A stretch of 64,000 bases of DNA from Pandoraea apista (GCF_001465595.2 NZ_CP013481.2:3472001-3536000), one strand, 5' to 3'. Counted from the first letter of the stretch, positions 30,015 to 39,857 are shown. Program-made: numbers and translations. Notes: generated by a model not told the origin, from the sequence alone.

Positions 30015-30239
30015 ATGAGTGGCAAGCGGTACACGGATGAGTTCAAGATCGAGGCAGTCAAACAGGTAACCGAACGCGGTCATTCGGTGGCAGAGGTGGC
30101 CCAGCGTTTGGGTATCACAACCCACAGCCTTTACGCATGGAAACTGAAGTTCGGCAGGCCCGACGCCGTGCGGCAGGCGGAGCTGGATCAGAACGCCGAG
30201 GTTCGGCGACTGAAGGCCGAGCTCAAAGCGCATGACTGA
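30015..30239 (+). pseudogene. IS3-family orfA, frameshifted near its end
   Basis: Helix-turn-helix transposase N-terminal protein (YTDEFKIEAVKQVTERGHS, AQRLGITTHSLYAWK), 74 aa to a premature stop. The expected tail (MTEERDILKK...) continues in another frame from 30232, implying a one-base insertion at the CTCAAAGCG stretch. A run of nine A follows at 30255-30263, where IS3 elements often use programmed frameshifting; its length no longer fits. Confidence 0.85.
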
Positions 30240-30307
30240 GGAACGGGACATTCTAAAAAAAAAGCCGCCGCGTACTTTGCAAAGGGATAACGGCAAGGTA
30301 CGCGTTC

Positions 30308-31158
30308 ATGCGAGCCCATCTCGGCGAGTTCCACCTGCACTCGATGTGCCGAGTCCTCGGCGTGCATCGCAGCGGCTATTACGTCTGGCAGCGGCAGACA
30401 GTCGGAGCCCGCAAGCGCGAGGATGATCGATTGCTCGGTTTGATCAAGCATTCCTGGCTAGCCAGCGGGGGCGTCTATGGCTACCGCAAGGTCACGGTGG
30501 ATTTGCGTGAACCGGGCGAAACGTGCAGCCGTCACCGCGTCCATCGCATCATGAAAGGCGAAGGTCTGCGGGCAGAAGTGGGCTATGGCAGCAAGCCCTG
30601 CTATCGGGGTGGTCCAGTCGGCGTGATCGCCAACGTGCTGAACCGTGAGTTCGCGCCAATCGCACCGAATCGGGTCTGGGTAACGGATATCACGTGCATC
30701 CGGACTTACGAAGGCTGGCTGTATCTGGCGGCTGTTATGGATCTGTACTCGCGCCAGATCGTTGGTTGGGCTACGCGCTCGACGATGACCAGCGATCTGG
30801 TTTTACAGGCGTTGTTGGCTGCGGTTTGGATACGCAAACCGGGACCCGGTGTCATGGTGCATTCAGATCCGGGCAGTCAATTCACGAGCGATGACTGGCA
30901 GTCATTCCTGAAGGCGCACCATATGGTGCCAAGCATGAGTCGGCGCGGTAATTGCCACGACAATGCCGTGGCCGAGAGCTTCTTCAGCGCCCTAAAAAGG
31001 AGCGAATCAAGCGGCGCATCTATCCGAGTCGGGCGAGCGCGACCTCGGACCTGTTCGATTACATCGAAGTGTTTTATAACTCGGTTCGTCGGCATGGTTC
31101 CGCCGGCGATCTTTCACCGATTGAGTTTGAGCGGCGCTACGCGCCAAACGGCTCGTGA
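30308..31158 (+). pseudogene. IS3-family orfB transposase, frameshifted
   Basis: DDE integrase-core transposase. VWVTDITCI gives the first Asp and VMVHSDPGSQF the second; DNAVAESFFSALK gives the Glu. At about 31000 a run of five A shifts the frame: the true C-terminus (KKERIKRRIYPSRASATSD ... ERRYAPNGS, stop at 31158) is in the next frame, while the upstream frame runs on out of register to 31168. Start at ATG 30308. Inactive. Confidence 0.88.
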
Positions 31159-31159
31159 G

Positions 31160-31184
31160 TGTCTATGAAACTCTGGCCGGTCCA
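31160..31184 (-). repeat. right terminal inverted repeat of the IS3-family element
   Basis: Begins TGTCTATGAAAC and ends GGCCGGTCCA; the inverse of 29952-29976 with four mismatches. It starts two bases after the reconstructed orfB stop. Confidence 0.85.
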
Positions 31185-31372
31185 AACCGCATTTTGAACG
31201 ACAGCAAACTGCCGTCTGTCGCCGGATTGCTAGGGTGCGCATGCGGGCCGGATCGTGGCACACGCTATACAGCGCAGACCAACGCGACCGATTCCTCTTC
31301 GAAAACGATCACGACGGCCTAGTCGCCGTCGGCGTCCGGGTGCAGATAACCCCGCTCACAGTGACAAGCCTG

Positions 31373-31720
31373 TCAGACAACCTCAACCGGACCGTGGTCA
31401 TCACAGTGATCGCCATGCGGATGATGGAGATGACCGTTAACCAAGTAGTCGACATGATCGCCGTGCGGAACAGGTTCGTGGCCGCAGCCGGGCCCGTGTA
31501 CGTGACCTGGTTCATGACCACCGCAGCCCGGCGTACATTGATTCGGATTCTTGGCATTGACCTCAATGCTGTGTTCGTCGACGTGATCACCGTGCGGATG
31601 ATGTAAATGGCCGTCATGCAGATAGTCGACGTGGTTGCCATGCTTGATTGCGGTGTGCCCACAACCAGGACCGTGCACGTGGTTATGGTGGGCGTGATGC
31701 GGTTCGTTGCAAGTGCTCAT
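31373..31720 (-). CDS. histidine-rich repeat protein, probable metal binder
   Basis: 115 aa with two near-identical units of about 40 residues, each running HVHGPGCGHxxxxHG...HVDYL...GHLHHPHGDH, joined by a segment with TPGCGGHEPGH. About a quarter of residues are His, and paired Cys/His (GPGCGH) suit Zn, Ni or Cu binding. No signal peptide, so cytoplasmic. It has a strong ribosome site (GGGGGA) 5-7 nt before the ATG. It stands alone in the island; a role in metal storage or as a chaperone is inference from composition. Confidence 0.75.
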   Translation of the reverse strand: MSTCNEPHHAHHNHVHGPGCGHTAIKHGNHVDYLHDGHLHHPHGDHVDEHSIEVNAKNPNQCTPGCGGHEPGHVHGPGCGHEPVPHGDHVDYLVNGHLHHPHGDHCDDHGPVEVV

Positions 31721-32331
31721 GCGAGTCCCCCTCTAATATTTGCCCACACAAGACCGTCCTCGGCCATAGTCGGCAAAAATGGAACGAATATCTCGGCCAC
31801 GGTACCCATCCAACGATATCTTCGCAGCCCCCCATTCAATAGACTAAACCGGGTTTGACGGATATCGAGTTTGCGGGACGGGATTCCGGCGTTTGGAAAA
31901 ACCGGATCAAAACGCATCGCCACGTCAGCACAAGAATACTCCCCGGCTGCTTCGAGCGTCAAACGCATTGCTTATTGGTGTGGGGGAGACTGTTTGTGGC
32001 GGACAAATGCGCCGAAGTGAGCCTCCCCAAACGCTATTTGACTGCCTGTAGACGGCTGCCTTCGACCGATTCTGTTGCAGAACTCGGCGCAATCGATCTC
32101 GCAAGGTTCTTCTACCCTCTTCCCATCAAGTCGCGCAGGCGACTCAGCCGCTCGCTCGTCAGCAACGTTGACGCTCAAATGTCCGCGCAAAAGCGTCGAT
32201 GAACGGCCGGAGTTGGCTGTGGATTCCGCCGGGCATTCGCATGCCTCACGGCCAAAAATCATCTAAAAGGAAAATGGTATCGGCGTCGACTGCTCAAAGA
32301 GACCGCGATATATTCCGTTCGGCGGATTCCA
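31721..32331. other. gene-poor stretch of the island
   Basis: About 610 nt upstream of the histidine-rich gene and downstream of the BrnT-BrnA gene. Open frames on either strand (about 80-115 codons) have no recognisable domains, no good ribosome sites and odd composition; I see no gene. The promoter of the histidine-rich gene must lie at its left end. Confidence 0.4.
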
Positions 32332-32898
32332 TCACACCCAATGCGGATGCTCTGCAATGAACTGCCGCAGCGCCGCATCGATACGCGTTTGCCAACCGCT
32401 ACCGGACACCTTGAAGTAATCGACAACCTCCGGCGACAATCGAATGTTGATTCGCTCCTTCGTTATTTCAGCCTTGGGCCGACCACGCGGCTTGAGCAAT
32501 TTCTCGTCAGCCTCTTCGCCCACGATCCCCGGCAACACCTCATTCGCAGGCCGCGCCTTGGCGAAGTCCTTCTTCGTCCCTTCCGGATTCTGCGAATCCT
32601 GACGCATTTGCTTTTTGATCTTAGCGTCCTCAGCCGGCGTAGGAAAGACGGTTCCCGGCTTAAGTTTCGGCATAGCGTTCACCGCTCGCGAATTCGCCTT
32701 GCGCAAGCTGATGACGTGTATTTTTTCTGTGCGAGCCACGAGGGCCAATGCGAACAGCCGGTCACCGATCTGCCCGAACGCCCAGTAACGTCTTTCGCCA
32801 TAGTCGGCTAGAACCTCCTCTTCGATCACCGCGCTGCCCCATTCAACATCCTGGGCTACCGTGAACGGCACCCCCCGTTCCCGCAGTTCAAATTTCAC
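32332..32898 (-). CDS. BrnT-BrnA toxin-antitoxin fused in one frame
   Basis: 188 aa from GTG 32898 (GGAGG 5 nt upstream). Residues about 1-73 match BrnT (ERGVPFTVAQDVEW, YGERRYWAFGQIGDRLFALA, IHVISLRKANSR), a RelE-fold ribonuclease toxin, though the usual first residues are replaced. From residue 76 the sequence is a full BrnA antitoxin (MPKLKPGTVFPTPAEDAKI ... ITKERINIRLSPEVVDYFK, GWQTRIDAALRQFI). Normally these are two genes. Shifting the junction frame yields CGG TGA just before the BrnA ATG, so a small indel probably removed the brnT stop. BrnA may still be made from the internal ATG. Confidence 0.8.
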   Translation of the reverse strand: MKFELRERGVPFTVAQDVEWGSAVIEEEVLADYGERRYWAFGQIGDRLFALALVARTEKIHVISLRKANSRAVNAMPKLKPGTVFPTPAEDAKIKKQMRQDSQNPEGTKKDFAKARPANEVLPGIVGEEADEKLLKPRGRPKAEITKERINIRLSPEVVDYFKVSGSGWQTRIDAALRQFIAEHPHWV

Positions 32899-32947
32899 CG
32901 CCGCCTCCAGAGTTCTTTGTTTACCGTGGTAGTGGCTACTGACTTTT

Positions 32948-33054
32948 GTAGGTGATGCTCCGCAAAAGCAGGCAATCGCACCATTTGACGCGTCCCTTGG
33001 ACGAGGCTATGGCAAACGTGCTTTAGTGCAACTAGTGACGGCTTTTGGCCACGA
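32948..33054 (+). pseudogene. possible GNAT acetyltransferase remnant
   Basis: One short frame reads LGRGYGKRALVQLVTAFG, resembling the acetyl-CoA-binding RGxGxGxxAL motif of GNAT enzymes, with no start and no rest of the domain. It lies in the 310-nt gap (32899-33208) between the BrnT-BrnA gene and tcuR, which otherwise shows nothing but tcuR's upstream region. Weak call. Confidence 0.25.
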
Positions 33055-33208
33055 GCAGCCTTTCAACCGAGCCGCTGGAAGGTCATTCGAGAGTCCGTTT
33101 TCGCGCCGGTCGCAGACGCTATAGGGGACGCGCTGTGGTCCCTATACCGCAGATTGTCTGACGACGTTCTGTCAGAATATTCGCCTAATCCCTCTGACCG
33201 GTCACGGA

Positions 33209-34162
33209 ATGGAACTCAGACAACTACGCTATTTCCTCAGCGTCGTGGAACACGGAAGCATGGGCAAGGCAGCGCTGGAACTCGGTGTGGTGACCTCGGC
33301 ATTGAGTCAGCAGATCAGCCGTCTCGAAGGCGAACTGTCCACGCGTCTGCTGCAACGCACTTCGGGGGGCGTCGTTCCGACCGACGCGGGTTTGGCGTTC
33401 TGGCGTCAGGCACAACTCGCGCTGCGTCATATCGAAGATGCAGCGCTCGCCGCACGCTCAGCACGTCTTTCGGGGCATGTCAGCGTCGGCATGGCGCCGA
33501 GCACGGCGAGCGTGCTAGGTGTCCCATTCATGCAGGCCATGCGCTCGCGCTATCCCGATGTGCGGCTGCATATGGTCGAAAGTCTCTCCGGCTATCTTGC
33601 GTCCATGCTGAGTGCGCGCCAGATCGATCTCGCCGTGCTGTTCCGAGAGGAGTCCGCGCAACGCTGGAGCGTGCTGCCGCTGCTGGACGAGCGGCTGTTC
33701 CTGATCGGCGTAGGCGATCTCGATGGTATGCCGACGAGCGCATCCGTCCGGCTTAAAAATCTCGGCAGGCTTCCGCTCATTCTTCCCAGCGGCACGCATG
33801 GGCTGCGTTCGCTGCTGTTATCAGCGTTCAGGCGCGCCGAATACGAGCCGAACATCGTCGCCGAAGTCGACGGCCTTGCGCTCCTGATGGACTTCGTTCG
33901 CACCGGCATCGGCGCGACGATACAGCCGGGCGCGGCGCTCGCAAGGCCCGAGAATGTGATTCTGACGAGCGTGCCCGTCGCGGAAAAATACGCCACGCGG
34001 CCCAACATACTCGCCAGCATCTCCGACGACGAACTGTCTCCCGCCGGTCTTGCTGCGCGCGTGGTGCTCGCCGATGTCGCCCGTCAACTGGTGCGGGAAG
34101 GCCGTTGGCCCGGAGCGCGACTACGGGAACCCCCGCCTTCACAAAAAGTGAAGACCCCTTGA
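33209..34162 (+). CDS. tcuR: LysR-family regulator, probable tcuR
   Basis: 317 aa. The N-terminal HTH begins MELRQLRYFLSVVEHGSMG and includes LQRTSGGVVPTDAG; the C-terminal effector domain includes HVSVGMAPSTASVLG. It is transcribed in the same direction as, and 63 nt ahead of, tcuABC. In Salmonella TcuR activates tcuABC in response to tricarballylate; the context supports the same role here, but the inducer could differ. Confidence 0.85.
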   Translation: MELRQLRYFLSVVEHGSMGKAALELGVVTSALSQQISRLEGELSTRLLQRTSGGVVPTDAGLAFWRQAQLALRHIEDAALAARSARLSGHVSVGMAPSTASVLGVPFMQAMRSRYPDVRLHMVESLSGYLASMLSARQIDLAVLFREESAQRWSVLPLLDERLFLIGVGDLDGMPTSASVRLKNLGRLPLILPSGTHGLRSLLLSAFRRAEYEPNIVAEVDGLALLMDFVRTGIGATIQPGAALARPENVILTSVPVAEKYATRPNILASISDDELSPAGLAARVVLADVARQLVREGRWPGARLREPPPSQKVKTP

Positions 34163-34225
34163 CGGCTGGCGGGTAGCGACGCGGGCACGAGACCTTTACG
34201 ATTTGTCCAAAAGGAGACAAGTCTG

Positions 34226-35635
34226 ATGGTCGATGTGCTCGTAATCGGAGGAGGCAATGCCGCGCTGTGTGCCGCATTGATGGCGCGCGAAGCGGGCGCC
34301 TCGGTCCTACTTCTCGAATCCGCGCCGCGCGAATGGCGCGGCGGCAACTCGCAACACACGCGCAATCTGCGCTGCATGCACGATGCGCCGCAAGACGTTC
34401 TCGTCGATGCTTATCCGGAAGAGGAATTCTGGCAGGACCTGTTGAAGGTCACCGGCGGGATCACGAATGAGCATCTCGCACGTCTGACGATCCGCGCGTC
34501 GTCGTCGTGTCGGCCGTGGATGCAGAAGCACGGCGTACGCTTCCAGCCGCCGCTGTCCGGCGCGCTGCACGTCGCACGTACCAACGCATTCTTCATGGGC
34601 GGCGGCAAAGCACTCATCAACGCGTATTACCGCAGCGCCGAAGCGCTCGGCGTCGATATCCGCTATCAAACGCCCGTCGATTCCCTTGAACTCGACGGCA
34701 ATCTCTTTATCGCGGCGCGCAGCGGCAGTCAGCGCTTCGAGGCACGCGCCTGCGTGCTGGCGGCGGGCGGTTTTGAATCAAATCGCGAATGGCTGCGCGA
34801 AGCGTGGGGGCAAAACGAGCGCGGCGAATGGCCCGCTGACAACTTCCTGATTCGCGGCACGCGCTTCAACAAGGGCGTGCTCATCAAGCATATGACCGAC
34901 GCCGGTGCAGACATGATCGGCGACCCGTCGCAGTCGCACTGCGTCGCCATCGACGCACGCGCGCCGCTGTATGACGGCGGCATCTGCACGCGCATCGACT
35001 GCGTGTCGCTAGGCGTCGTGGTGAATCGCAACGCCGAGCGCTTCTACGACGAAGGCGAGGATTTCTGGCCGAAGCGCTATGCAATCTGGGGACGGCTCGT
35101 CGCGCATCAGCCGGGGCAGATCGGTTATTCGATTATCGACTCGAAGGCAATCGGCCGCTTCATGCCGCCAGTGTTTCCGGGTGAAAAAGCCGACACGCTG
35201 CCGGAACTCGCCCGCAAGCTCGGGCTGCCGGAAGCACGCTTCGTGGAAACACTCACGCGCTATAACGATTCATGCCGCGACGGCACCTTCGACCACACCG
35301 CGCTCGACGACTGCCACACCGAAGGCCTCGCGCCGCCAAAAACACACTGGGCGCGCCGAATCGAGACGCCGCCGTTCTACGGTTATGCGTTGCGGCCAGG
35401 CATCACGTTCACGTATCTCGGTCTCAGGACCAATGACCGCGCGCAGGTCCACTTCGGCGGCAAAGCCAGTGAGAACCTGTTCGTAGCCGGCGAAATGATG
35501 GCCGGCAACGTGCTCGGTAAGGGCTATACAGCGGGCGTCGGCATGTCGATCGGCACGGCCTTCGGGCGCATTGCCGGGACGCAGGCCGCGCGCGCCGCAC
35601 TCAAAACAACGGAGGCAACCAGTGCAGCAGTCTGA
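34226..35635 (+). CDS. tcuA: FAD-dependent tricarballylate dehydrogenase TcuA
   Basis: 469 aa flavoprotein of the fumarate reductase/succinate dehydrogenase type. The N-terminal FAD motif [17 protein letters not shown] is followed by [18 protein letters not shown]. In the C-terminal part, [16 protein letters not shown] and [19 protein letters not shown] close the active site and FAD fold. It oxidises tricarballylate to cis-aconitate, which can enter the TCA cycle. AAGGAG lies 9 nt before ATG 34226. tcuB starts inside its last codons, so the two are coupled. Confidence 0.92.
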   Translation: MVDVLVIGGGNAALCAALMAREAGASVLLLESAPREWRGGNSQHTRNLRCMHDAPQDVLVDAYPEEEFWQDLLKVTGGITNEHLARLTIRASSSCRPWMQKHGVRFQPPLSGALHVARTNAFFMGGGKALINAYYRSAEALGVDIRYQTPVDSLELDGNLFIAARSGSQRFEARACVLAAGGFESNREWLREAWGQNERGEWPADNFLIRGTRFNKGVLIKHMTDAGADMIGDPSQSHCVAIDARAPLYDGGICTRIDCVSLGVVVNRNAERFYDEGEDFWPKRYAIWGRLVAHQPGQIGYSIIDSKAIGRFMPPVFPGEKADTLPELARKLGLPEARFVETLTRYNDSCRDGTFDHTALDDCHTEGLAPPKTHWARRIETPPFYGYALRPGITFTYLGLRTNDRAQVHFGGKASENLFVAGEMMAGNVLGKGYTAGVGMSIGTAFGRIAGTQAARAALKTTEATSAAV

Positions 35636-36830
35636 CGCGCTCGTGCCCGATCGCACGCGCACGGTGTTATCGGTCGATACGAACAAAAATCCACACGGCG
35701 GCACAGCGCGCGTGATCCCCATTGCGCCGATGAGCGCCAGCGAAACCGAAGTGGCGCGGCAGATGCAGATCTGCAACGCCTGCCGCTATTGCGAAGGCTT
35801 CTGCGCCGTGTTCCCGGCGATGACGCGCCGCCTGGAATTTGGCAAGGCTGACGTCAACTATCTGGCAAATCTCTGCCACAACTGCGGCGCGTGCTATCAC
35901 GCTTGCCAGTACGCCCCGCCGCATGAATTCGGCGTGAACGTGCCGAAAGCGATGGCCGAAGTCCGGCTCGAAACCTACACCGAATACGCGTTCCCCGCGT
36001 CGTTCGGTGCGCTGTACAAGCGCAACGGCCTGACTTTGTCGGTGGCACTGGCGGCCGGACTCGCGCTGTTTCTGCTGCTCGGCAGCGCATTGCACGGCGG
36101 CTTGCCGGGCGATGCCGCGCCAGCGAACTTCTACGCGATATTTCCGCACAACCTGCTCGCGGCAATGTTCGGCACCGTATTCCTGTTCGCCATTCTCGCG
36201 CTCGGCGTGGGTGTCACGCGCTTCTGGCGCGACGTATCGACAGGCACGGCGAGTGCGCCAGCCGTCGCTGAAGCGGCCAAGAACGCGCTGACGCTCAAGT
36301 ACCTGGACGGCGGCCATGGCGACGGCTGCAACGAAGAGAACGATGCCTTCACGCTGGCGCGGCGCCGTTTCCATCATCTGACGTTCTACGGCTTCATGCT
36401 GTGCTTTGCGGCAACCGCGGTCGCGACGCTCTATCACTATGCATTCGGTCTGGAGGCGCCGTATCCGTTGCTGAGCGCACCGGTGCTGCTGGGAACGGGG
36501 GGCGGCATCGGACTGATTGCGGGGCCGGCGGGACTGCTGTGGCTGAACCTGAAACGCGCGCCGGAGCGAGGCGATAGCCGTCAGCGGCCAATGGACCGCG
36601 GCTTCATCGCGCTGCTGCTGCTGACGAGCGCATCCGGTCTCGGACTGCTCGCGTTCCGCACGACCTCGGCGATGCCATCGCTGCTCGCGATCCATCTTGG
36701 CATCGTGATGGCGCTGTTCGCCACGCTGCCTTACGGCAAGTTCGCGCACGGCGTCTTTCGCTCGGCGGCGTTGCTCAAATCATCGATAGAAAAGCGGCAA
36801 CGCAACACACAGAGCCTCAGCTCGGATTAG
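35622..36830 (+). CDS. tcuB: TcuB, iron-sulfur/membrane electron-transfer protein
   Basis: 402 aa from GTG 35622, which has GGAGG 6 nt upstream and overlaps the tcuA stop by 14 nt. Two cysteine clusters fit 4Fe-4S centres: C51, C54, C57, C61 ([11 protein letters not shown]) and C85, C88, C91, C95 ([11 protein letters not shown]). The C-terminal half has about six membrane spans with several His residues that could bind haem ([15 protein letters not shown]). TcuB passes electrons from TcuA's FADH2 to the quinone pool. Confidence 0.92.
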   Translation: MQQSDALVPDRTRTVLSVDTNKNPHGGTARVIPIAPMSASETEVARQMQICNACRYCEGFCAVFPAMTRRLEFGKADVNYLANLCHNCGACYHACQYAPPHEFGVNVPKAMAEVRLETYTEYAFPASFGALYKRNGLTLSVALAAGLALFLLLGSALHGGLPGDAAPANFYAIFPHNLLAAMFGTVFLFAILALGVGVTRFWRDVSTGTASAPAVAEAAKNALTLKYLDGGHGDGCNEENDAFTLARRRFHHLTFYGFMLCFAATAVATLYHYAFGLEAPYPLLSAPVLLGTGGGIGLIAGPAGLLWLNLKRAPERGDSRQRPMDRGFIALLLLTSASGLGLLAFRTTSAMPSLLAIHLGIVMALFATLPYGKFAHGVFRSAALLKSSIEKRQRNTQSLSSD

Positions 36831-36839
36831 CAGTCACCA

Positions 36840-36857
36840 GGGCCCCCTTGGGGGCCC
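36840..36857 (+). other. short hairpin between tcuB and tcuC
   Basis: GGGCCCCC and GGGGGCCC form an 8-bp stem with a 2-nt loop in the 56-nt gap. No T tract, so it may protect the upstream mRNA end or modulate tcuC expression rather than terminate. Confidence 0.5.
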
Positions 36858-36886
36858 ATCACTATAGATAAGAACCAGGAGACGAA

Positions 36887-38206
36887 ATGACCCGCAGAGA
36901 ACCGATCGCCGCTACGTCCGGCGTTTCGCCCATGACGAGGGCCGCCGCCGTGTTGCGCGTGACCAGCGGCAATTTCATCGAACAGTTCGATTTCTTTCTG
37001 TTCGGCTTCTACGCGACATCGATCTCGAAGATCTTTTTCCCGTCCACCAGCGAGTTTGCCTCGCTGATGCTCACCTTCGCCGTGTTCGGCGCGGGCTTTC
37101 TGATGCGTCCGCTCGGCGCAATCTTTCTCGGCGCGTACATCGACAAGGTCGGGCGGCGCACCGGGCTGATCGTGACACTCTCGATCATGGCGAGCGGCAC
37201 TATTCTGATTGCCTGCGTGCCAGGGTACGCGACCATTGGCCTGCTCGCGCCAGCGCTCGTGCTCCTCGGGCGTTTGTTGCAGGGCTTCTCGGCGGGTGCG
37301 GAACTGGGCGGCGTGTCTGTCTATCTCGCGGAAATGGCGACGCCCGATAACAAGGGCTTTTACACGAGTTGGCAATCGGCGAGCCAGCAGGTCGCTATCG
37401 TCGTAGCGGCGGCCATCGGTTATGCGCTGAACCAGTGGCTGTCCGCGCAGCAGATCAGTGCATGGGGCTGGCGCGTACCGTTTTTCATCGGCTGCGCGAT
37501 CGTGCCGTTCCTGTTCATCCTTCGCCGTTCGCTGCAGGAGACCGCAGCGTTCGAAGCGCGGCGGCATCATCCGCAGGCGCGCGAGATTTTTGCGATGCTG
37601 CTCGGCAACTGGCGCACCGTCATCGGCGGCATGCTGCTGACGGCGATGACCACCACCACCTTCTACCTCATCACTGTCTATACGCCGACATTCGGGAAGT
37701 CAGTGCTGAACCTGTCCGCCGCCGACAGCCTGATGGTGACGCTGCTCGTGGCCGCATCGAATTTCGTCTGGCTGCCGATCGGCGGCGCGATCTCCGACCG
37801 CATCGGCCGCAAGCCGCAGTTGCTCGCCATTTCCGTGCTGGCGATCTTCACGGCTTATCCGGCGCTGTCCTGGCTCGCCGATGCACCGAGCTTCGCGCGC
37901 ATGCTGATCGTGCTGCTGTGGTTCTCGTTCTTCTTCGGCATGTACAACGGCGCGATGGTCGCCGCGCTCATCGAAGTGATGCCGGTCGAAGTGCGCGTCG
38001 CGGGCTTCTCGCTGGCATTCAGTCTCGCGACGGCGCTGTTCGGCGGCTTTACGCCAGCGGTATCGACGTATTTGATTCAGGTCCTGCATGACAAGGCCGC
38101 ACCGGGCTACTGGCTGAGCTTCGCAGCGCTCTGCGGCTTGTGTGCGACGCTCGGGCTGTATCGCCGCCGCGAGGGCAGCAACGCGTCGGCGGTATCGTCG
38201 GCCTGA
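36887..38206 (+). CDS. tcuC: TcuC, MFS tricarboxylate transporter
   Basis: 439 aa, 12 predicted membrane spans. The metabolite:H+ symporter family motifs are visible: [49 protein letters not shown] and [13 protein letters not shown]. It imports tricarballylate or citrate by proton symport. ATG 36887 has AGGAG 8 nt upstream. Last gene of tcuRABC, followed by a terminator hairpin. Confidence 0.9.
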   Translation: MTRREPIAATSGVSPMTRAAAVLRVTSGNFIEQFDFFLFGFYATSISKIFFPSTSEFASLMLTFAVFGAGFLMRPLGAIFLGAYIDKVGRRTGLIVTLSIMASGTILIACVPGYATIGLLAPALVLLGRLLQGFSAGAELGGVSVYLAEMATPDNKGFYTSWQSASQQVAIVVAAAIGYALNQWLSAQQISAWGWRVPFFIGCAIVPFLFILRRSLQETAAFEARRHHPQAREIFAMLLGNWRTVIGGMLLTAMTTTTFYLITVYTPTFGKSVLNLSAADSLMVTLLVAASNFVWLPIGGAISDRIGRKPQLLAISVLAIFTAYPALSWLADAPSFARMLIVLLWFSFFFGMYNGAMVAALIEVMPVEVRVAGFSLAFSLATALFGGFTPAVSTYLIQVLHDKAAPGYWLSFAALCGLCATLGLYRRREGSNASAVSSA

Positions 38207-38233
38207 TCGCCCTTACATCGGCGCGTTTCAGTC

Positions 38234-38257
38234 AGCCCGGCTTCGCGCCGGGCTTTC
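38234..38257 (+). terminator. terminator after tcuC
   Basis: AGCCCGGC and GCCGGGCT (8-bp perfect stem, loop TTCGC) followed by TTT, 28 nt after the tcuC stop. Confidence 0.75.
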
Positions 38258-38378
38258 GCGTCGTCACCGGCAACAAGACAGGGCGATGTGGTCCAGTTGG
38301 CGCAGCAACGCAGGCCACTCAATCCTGCCGGAAGCGTGGCACGTCTGCGGCTGATCGCTCATATGCCAGACGCGCAGA

Positions 38379-38828
38379 TCACGAGCTGAAGGCTGATTCG
38401 ACTGACCGACGCTTATGTTCATGGCCGTCACGCCCGGCGGTGTATTGCGCATCGGTGACATGCTCCAGCCACACGACGTTCTTGCCGTCGAGCGCTTCCT
38501 GAACGGCGATATGCGTCATCGAAGTGGTGGGTGTTGCACCGTGCCAGTGTTTGTGACCCGGCGGGCACCAGATGACATCGCCCGCACGAATCTCGACGAT
38601 CTCCTCGCCTTCGCATTGGGTCCAGCCGCAACCGGCCGTGACAATGAGCGTCTGGCCGAGCGGATGGGTGTGCCACGCGGAACGTGCGCCGGGCTCGAAG
38701 GTGACACTGGCACACGACACACGCGCCGGTGCCGGCGGGTTGTTCAGAGGGTCGATGCGAACCGTACCGGTAAAAAACTCGGCGGGGCCCTTGATGGAAG
38801 GTTGTGATCCGACGCGCTTCAGTTCCAT
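38379..38828 (-). CDS. cupin-domain protein (mandelonitrile lyase/quercetinase-like)
   Basis: 149 aa from ATG 38828 with AAGGAG 7 nt upstream; a longer open frame to 38906 is not needed. Cupin motif 1 is [18 protein letters not shown] and motif 2 is [16 protein letters not shown], supplying His/Gln/His metal ligands. Small cupins of this kind often occur beside LysR regulators and carboxymuconolactone decarboxylase or aldo-keto reductase genes. It diverges from the LysR gene at 38958, its probable regulator. Confidence 0.9.
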   Translation of the reverse strand: MELKRVGSQPSIKGPAEFFTGTVRIDPLNNPPAPARVSCASVTFEPGARSAWHTHPLGQTLIVTAGCGWTQCEGEEIVEIRAGDVIWCPPGHKHWHGATPTTSMTHIAVQEALDGKNVVWLEHVTDAQYTAGRDGHEHKRRSVESAFSS

Positions 38829-38957
38829 GGTCAACTCCTTGAGGTGGCTTTCACGCGGCTTGCCCATGCAAGCCATGCACATATGGCGAATGTACAAGCC
38901 CCCCAATTGTTTGAGAAGATTGCAAAATCGGCATACTCTGGTGCAAGAATTTCACCA

Positions 38958-39851
38958 ATGCAAAGAGAGAATCTGAACGATCTGCAAGCGTTCGTAACGG
39001 TTGCCCGCGAGCGCAGCTTCACGCGAGCCGCCGCGCAACTGGGCATTTCACGCTCGGCGTTGAGTCACGCCATGCTCGCGTTGGAAGCTCGGCTAGGCGT
39101 GCGCCTGCTCACGCGTACCACGCGCAGCGTGTCCACCACCGAGGCTGGTGCGCGCTTGCTGGGGACGTTGGCGCCCCGGCTCGACGAAATCGAAGCGGAG
39201 CTGGCGTCGCTGACGTTGCTACGGGATAAACCGGCTGGCACCGTGCGCATCACGGCACACGATCACGCCATCGCCACCGTGCTTTGGCCGCGACTCATGC
39301 CGTTGTTGCACGAGTACCCGGACGTCCGTCTGGAATGCAGCGTGGACTATGCGCTCACCGATATCGCCGCGCATCGCTTCGATGCGGGCGTACGCGTCGG
39401 CGATCAGGTGGACAAGGACATGATTGCGGTACGCATCGGCCCCGACTTCCCTATGGCAGTTGCCGGTTCGCCTGCTTATCTGGCGGGGAAATCTGTTCCG
39501 GTCACGCCGCGCGAACTCACGGAACATCGTTGTATCAATTTGCGCCTGCCGACGCATGGCGGTCTGTACGCCTGGGATTTCGAGAAAGACGGAGAGTCGC
39601 TCAACGTACGTGTGGACGGCCAGACAGTCTTCAACAACACCTTCCTGATGCTGCAAGCTGCACTCGACGGCATGGGGTTGGCGTATTTGCCGCTCGATCT
39701 GATTGAGCCCCATATCGCCGATGGCAGGCTGGTGCCCGTGCTGCAAGCGTGGTGGCCGCGACTGCCCGGCTATCATCTTTACTACGCCAACCGGCGCCAG
39801 CTTTCCCCCGTGCTATCCATGATGATCGAGACGCTTCGCTTCGACGGCTAA
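38958..39851 (+). CDS. LysR-family transcriptional regulator
   Basis: 297 aa from ATG 38958 (MQRENLNDLQAFVTVARE); an upstream extension to 38844 does not resemble LysR proteins. HTH residues about 6-66 include AAAQLGISRSALSHAM and LLTRTTRSVSTTEAG. The effector domain includes YALTDIAAHRFDAGVR. It belongs to the DmlR/CrgA-like group and diverges from the cupin gene across 129 nt, the usual LTTR layout. Confidence 0.92.
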   Translation: MQRENLNDLQAFVTVARERSFTRAAAQLGISRSALSHAMLALEARLGVRLLTRTTRSVSTTEAGARLLGTLAPRLDEIEAELASLTLLRDKPAGTVRITAHDHAIATVLWPRLMPLLHEYPDVRLECSVDYALTDIAAHRFDAGVRVGDQVDKDMIAVRIGPDFPMAVAGSPAYLAGKSVPVTPRELTEHRCINLRLPTHGGLYAWDFEKDGESLNVRVDGQTVFNNTFLMLQAALDGMGLAYLPLDLIEPHIADGRLVPVLQAWWPRLPGYHLYYANRRQLSPVLSMMIETLRFDG

Positions 39852-39857
39852 CAGACG

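Larger units (their letters stand above)
29952..31184 (+). mobile_element. IS3-family insertion sequence, decayed
   Basis: About 1.23 kb bounded by terminal inverted repeats (29952-29976 and 31160-31184, 21 of 25 matching, TG...CA ends). Inside are orfA and orfB with DDE transposase motifs. Both frames carry small indels, so the element cannot transpose by itself. No target-site duplication was visible at the flanks. It sits at the upstream end of the CDI-like module and may have separated it from a parent gene. Confidence 0.88.

Noticed and set aside
31373..31720. CRISPR-like repetition
   Set aside because: The repetition is a coding duplication in a histidine-rich protein; there are no regular spacers.
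31972..32262. 96-codon minus-strand frame between the histidine-rich and BrnT-BrnA genes
   Set aside because: No ribosome site, no recognisable domain; not supported as a gene.
32885..32915. Resemblance to the tRNA-Ser 3' end (possible attR)
   Set aside because: TTCAAATTTCACCGCCGCC looks similar to the tRNA T-arm/acceptor but has mismatches and is the start of the BrnT-BrnA gene; likely chance.
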